In this document: positions 61,500 through 64,000 of the stretch, one piece after another
How the letters are laid out: every line of letters begins with the position of its first letter
Numbering within the stretch: the stretch's first letter is position 1
NCBI GenBank assembly: GCA_964059195.1
Contig: CAXKWD010000005.1
Coordinates: 143,493,686-143,557,685 of the forward strand
Direction of reading: 5' to 3'
Source of the DNA: Ectobius pallidus
Lineage: Eukaryota > Arthropoda > Insecta > Blattodea > Ectobiidae
DNA length: 64,000 nucleotides
Program-made: the position numbers and the translations under genes
The notes under the pieces: model-generated
What the model saw: only the letters and a program-made list of their open reading frames with translations
What the model was told of the DNA's origin: nothing
Databases searched by the model: none

Positions 61500-62475
61500 A
61501 TTCAGAAATAACTGTTCTATGAGATCTCCCATTTTAACTGGCAATAAATAAGTGAATAAATAATATGTTTGAGCTCATTCACAGAAGAAAGTAATCCTGT
61601 GGGCTTGAGTGAGAAATCGATTCCTCGTATATCTGGTAGGAAGCTGTAGAATATGGATGGCGAATACTTTTCTGTATGGTGCCAGTAATGATTCCAGAAG
61701 CTCATGAGTTATTCATGTTGAGTGACACTTGTATATGAAGTCCGCATGCATATGCGATAGAGGATATTTGATCCGGTAGAATGAGGGAATCACGCTCAAT
61801 ATTCTCTCGTCCTTAACCCCATTTACACTGACAAGAGAACCTTCCTCACGAGAACATCGAAATACTAACTCAAAATCTATATAAGGCATCTGAAACATTC
61901 TGCCAAAATAAACACAAAATTGCAGTAGAACGACTGTAATTGCCGAATATAAAATTCAGGGATACAAATAATGTCCTCGGTAAGCCGTTTCTTCCTAACG
62001 CATAGCAGATAAACTTTTAAGCATTTTTTAAAATAAGAACAAAACTTTTAATATGTTAAATAAATATGATAGTAATAAAATATCAAAATTTCCTCTGGTA
62101 GATTCATTACTGAGACTCTAATTTTGTTATTCAAGACCAAGAAGAAGTCTCTATAAAAATAAAAATCATTATTATTTCTAAAATAAACAAAAAATCTTTA
62201 ATACCTAAAAGAAATATGATAACAATAATAATTTTTCAAAATTTTCTGTGATAGATTCGTTACAGAGTTTCTAAGTGTTGTTAATGACCAAGAAGAAGTA
62301 TTTATAGGCTGTAACTGCAAAACCATATATGAATTTGTACAGTTAAATCCTTGCACGCTACTTTCTTCGCCTTAGTTCAATCAGTTACTGAATACAGAAT
62401 ATTAGGATGGGGAGGGGTACGCAGTCTTCACTTCTCTGATAAAAAAGGATAATTAAAATACGAATGAAAAAAAGA
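61500..62475. other. Intergenic DNA, nothing recognised
   Basis: Two related direct blocks (near 62130-62190 and 62265-62310: accaagaagaagt with AT-rich context) suggest an old duplication. Minus-strand frames at 61517-61898 may continue the neighbouring LINE but show no clear motif. Confidence 0.4.
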
Positions 62476-62479
62476 TTGG

Positions 62480-62790
62480 CTATCCTCAATCCGCGCCCGA
62501 GTTCAAGCATTTTGCTTCCTCGGGAGTCAGTCATTTTTAAAAATTGAAAATTAAAAATTGAATAAGTGTTTAAATTGTAAGGGATAGGGTTAGTGTGTTT
62601 GTGTTTATTTTTATTTTATTTTTATTTTATTATCTCATTCTTTTATTGTGCATTGAAGAAGCACGTAGGTCCATGCGGGCCCGTGCGAATGTCAGAAATT
62701 TGTTCTGTATAAGTTGACAGTAGTTAATATAATATAATAAATAAATAAATATATAAATGTCACAAACTTGAAATAAAGATCAATCTTTAA
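62480..62790 (+). mobile_element. LINE 3' end carrying both hairpin types
   Basis: A type-II hairpin lies at 62496-62524 (CCCG-AGTTC-AAGC-loop-GCTT-CCT-CGGG) and a type-I hairpin at 62661-62686 (GCACG-TAG-GTCC-loop-GGCC-CGTGC). An AAATAAATAAAT-type tail follows near 62740. No coding part is recognisable. Confidence 0.6.
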
Positions 62791-62799
62791 AGCTTAGGA

Positions 62800-64000
62800 G
62801 GATCTTACAAGAAGAATGGACACGAATTTTTCTCTCCGTTACTGCTAATTTACGTGAAACATGGTCTTAAGCAATTTTTTTCAATGGATCAATCGATTTT
62901 ACATAATACTTGCTTTTATATTCACAGTTTATTCTTGTGGTATTTGTTCCTATGAACCGTCAGAATCGACTAATGTAGTTAACATAAGGTTTAAGGTCAG
63001 TTTCACGAACTATTCATGCGCGAGTGAGCCAACAAAATATTTGTGATAGGAGTTCCATTACTACTTCAGTATGAAGTGAGGAATTTGCAATATCCTTGTA
63101 TAGAAGAAAACATGAAATTTCCATTTTAAAATATATGACCCGGGAAATGGAAAAGATGGTCAAGTGCTGTCAGAATATTGAATGAGATGAAAGAAAAACA
63201 GAACAATTTTGTTATAATTTCTATAACTAATAATGAACCGAAACATAAGCAATGAATTTTTATGAAGAATAGAAAAAGGCTTACAATATGAAAGTATTTT
63301 AGTTATGATTTCTTCATATGGAAGGTTTTGAAATAAAAAATCTTCAACCTTGTGTGATAAGAATAGAAAATATGATTACAAAAAGTGATGGCTAAAGTAT
63401 TAGATCGCGTGGTCTTTGTGGATTCCATTATCCCCGCACTTCATGAATGCCTTCTAAAGAGGACCCGCTGACATCCGCTAGGTTATTGATGCAATCGGCT
63501 AAGAACTGAATAATTTTTACTATAATCACAAAAGTTATACCTTAAAAATTCACATATGTATAATAATCGACGCCTTGATTTATGGTATTTCTATCTTTAA
63601 CATAGTTCTGCGATTAAGGAATATACAGTATATGTATGTATATGTATGTATATATATATCTTGCATTTGTGTACACTTAGGTAGATATACTCATAATATT
63701 TCTGGTCTAGGTGTATGTGAAGCATACAGGGTAAGCATTATAGGGTAAGTTGTAGGTAATCGATTGGATAAAAAACTAAACTTAAGTAACTCGCAGAATA
63801 TTTCTTAATATTAGTACTCATTATGTGTGTACTTAAAACCAACCCAATTCAAGAAATAGGCAAACATTAAAAAATTTCTCATATACACTATAATTTAGAG
63901 TAATTACTTTCTTATATAGTACTTACACGTAAAGAGAATTTCAAGGTTATACTCATGATTTATAGCAAACGAAATTAAGTCATAGAAACTTGAGCAAATA
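62800..64000. other. Right edge, nothing recognised
   Basis: AT-rich sequence. A TATGTATG-type microsatellite lies at about 63631-63659. No exon or element was supported up to the window edge. Confidence 0.45.

Noticed and set aside
34392..64000. A third P450 or another cellular gene downstream
   Set aside because: I looked for heme-loop, ExxR and I-helix words on both strands and found none; the recognisable coding tails all belong to LINEs or mariner.

Overview
This is eukaryotic DNA, and almost certainly from an insect. It is AT-rich, its genes are split by GT/AG introns, and most of it is fragments of many transposon families. A hemimetabolous insect such as a cockroach or termite fits best: the P450 type, the LINE ends and the tRNA-derived SINEs all suggest it. 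That placement is inference and no search was run.

Genes. Only two cellular genes can be supported, both cytochrome P450s of the CYP3 clan on the + strand, arranged head to tail. P450-1 enters from the left edge; only its last three exons (939-1160, 2198-2458, 3749-3921) lie here. P450-2 (20862-34391) is complete: eight exons joining in frame to 517 residues, with an N-terminal membrane anchor, WxxxR, I-helix, ExxR, PERF and heme-cysteine motifs all intact. The two genes share exon sizes and intron phases over the overlapping part, so they are a tandem duplicate pair. Proteins of this kind are endoplasmic-reticulum monooxygenases, usually of xenobiotics or lipophilic metabolites; the substrate cannot be read from the sequence.

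Layout. 1-3921: P450-1 3' half, with a hAT-type MITE, a pogo-like fragment and a PIF/Harbinger-like remnant in its introns. 3922-20861: 17 kb of intergenic DNA full of TIR elements, SINEs, LINE 3' ends and Helitron-like ends. 20862-34391: P450-2, with a SINE and a hAT-type MITE in its introns. 34392-64000: about 30 kb with no cellular gene that I can recognise, made of mariner, pogo-like, hAT-like and LINE fragments, SINEs and AT-rich DNA.

Most notable. (1) A family of extremely short elements (48, 66 and 247 bp) whose three copies each have perfect 8-bp target duplications. (2) Four related hAT-type MITEs with 8-bp duplications (two exact, two 7 of 8), plus a fifth degraded copy and a 1.6-kb possible relative. 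(3) LINE 3' ends carrying two distinct hairpins with compensatory base changes. (4) Inverted-repeat units enclosing a tRNA-derived head. (5) A strong excess of the palindrome TAGGCCTA. No CRISPR array, operon, prokaryotic system or intact transposase was found.
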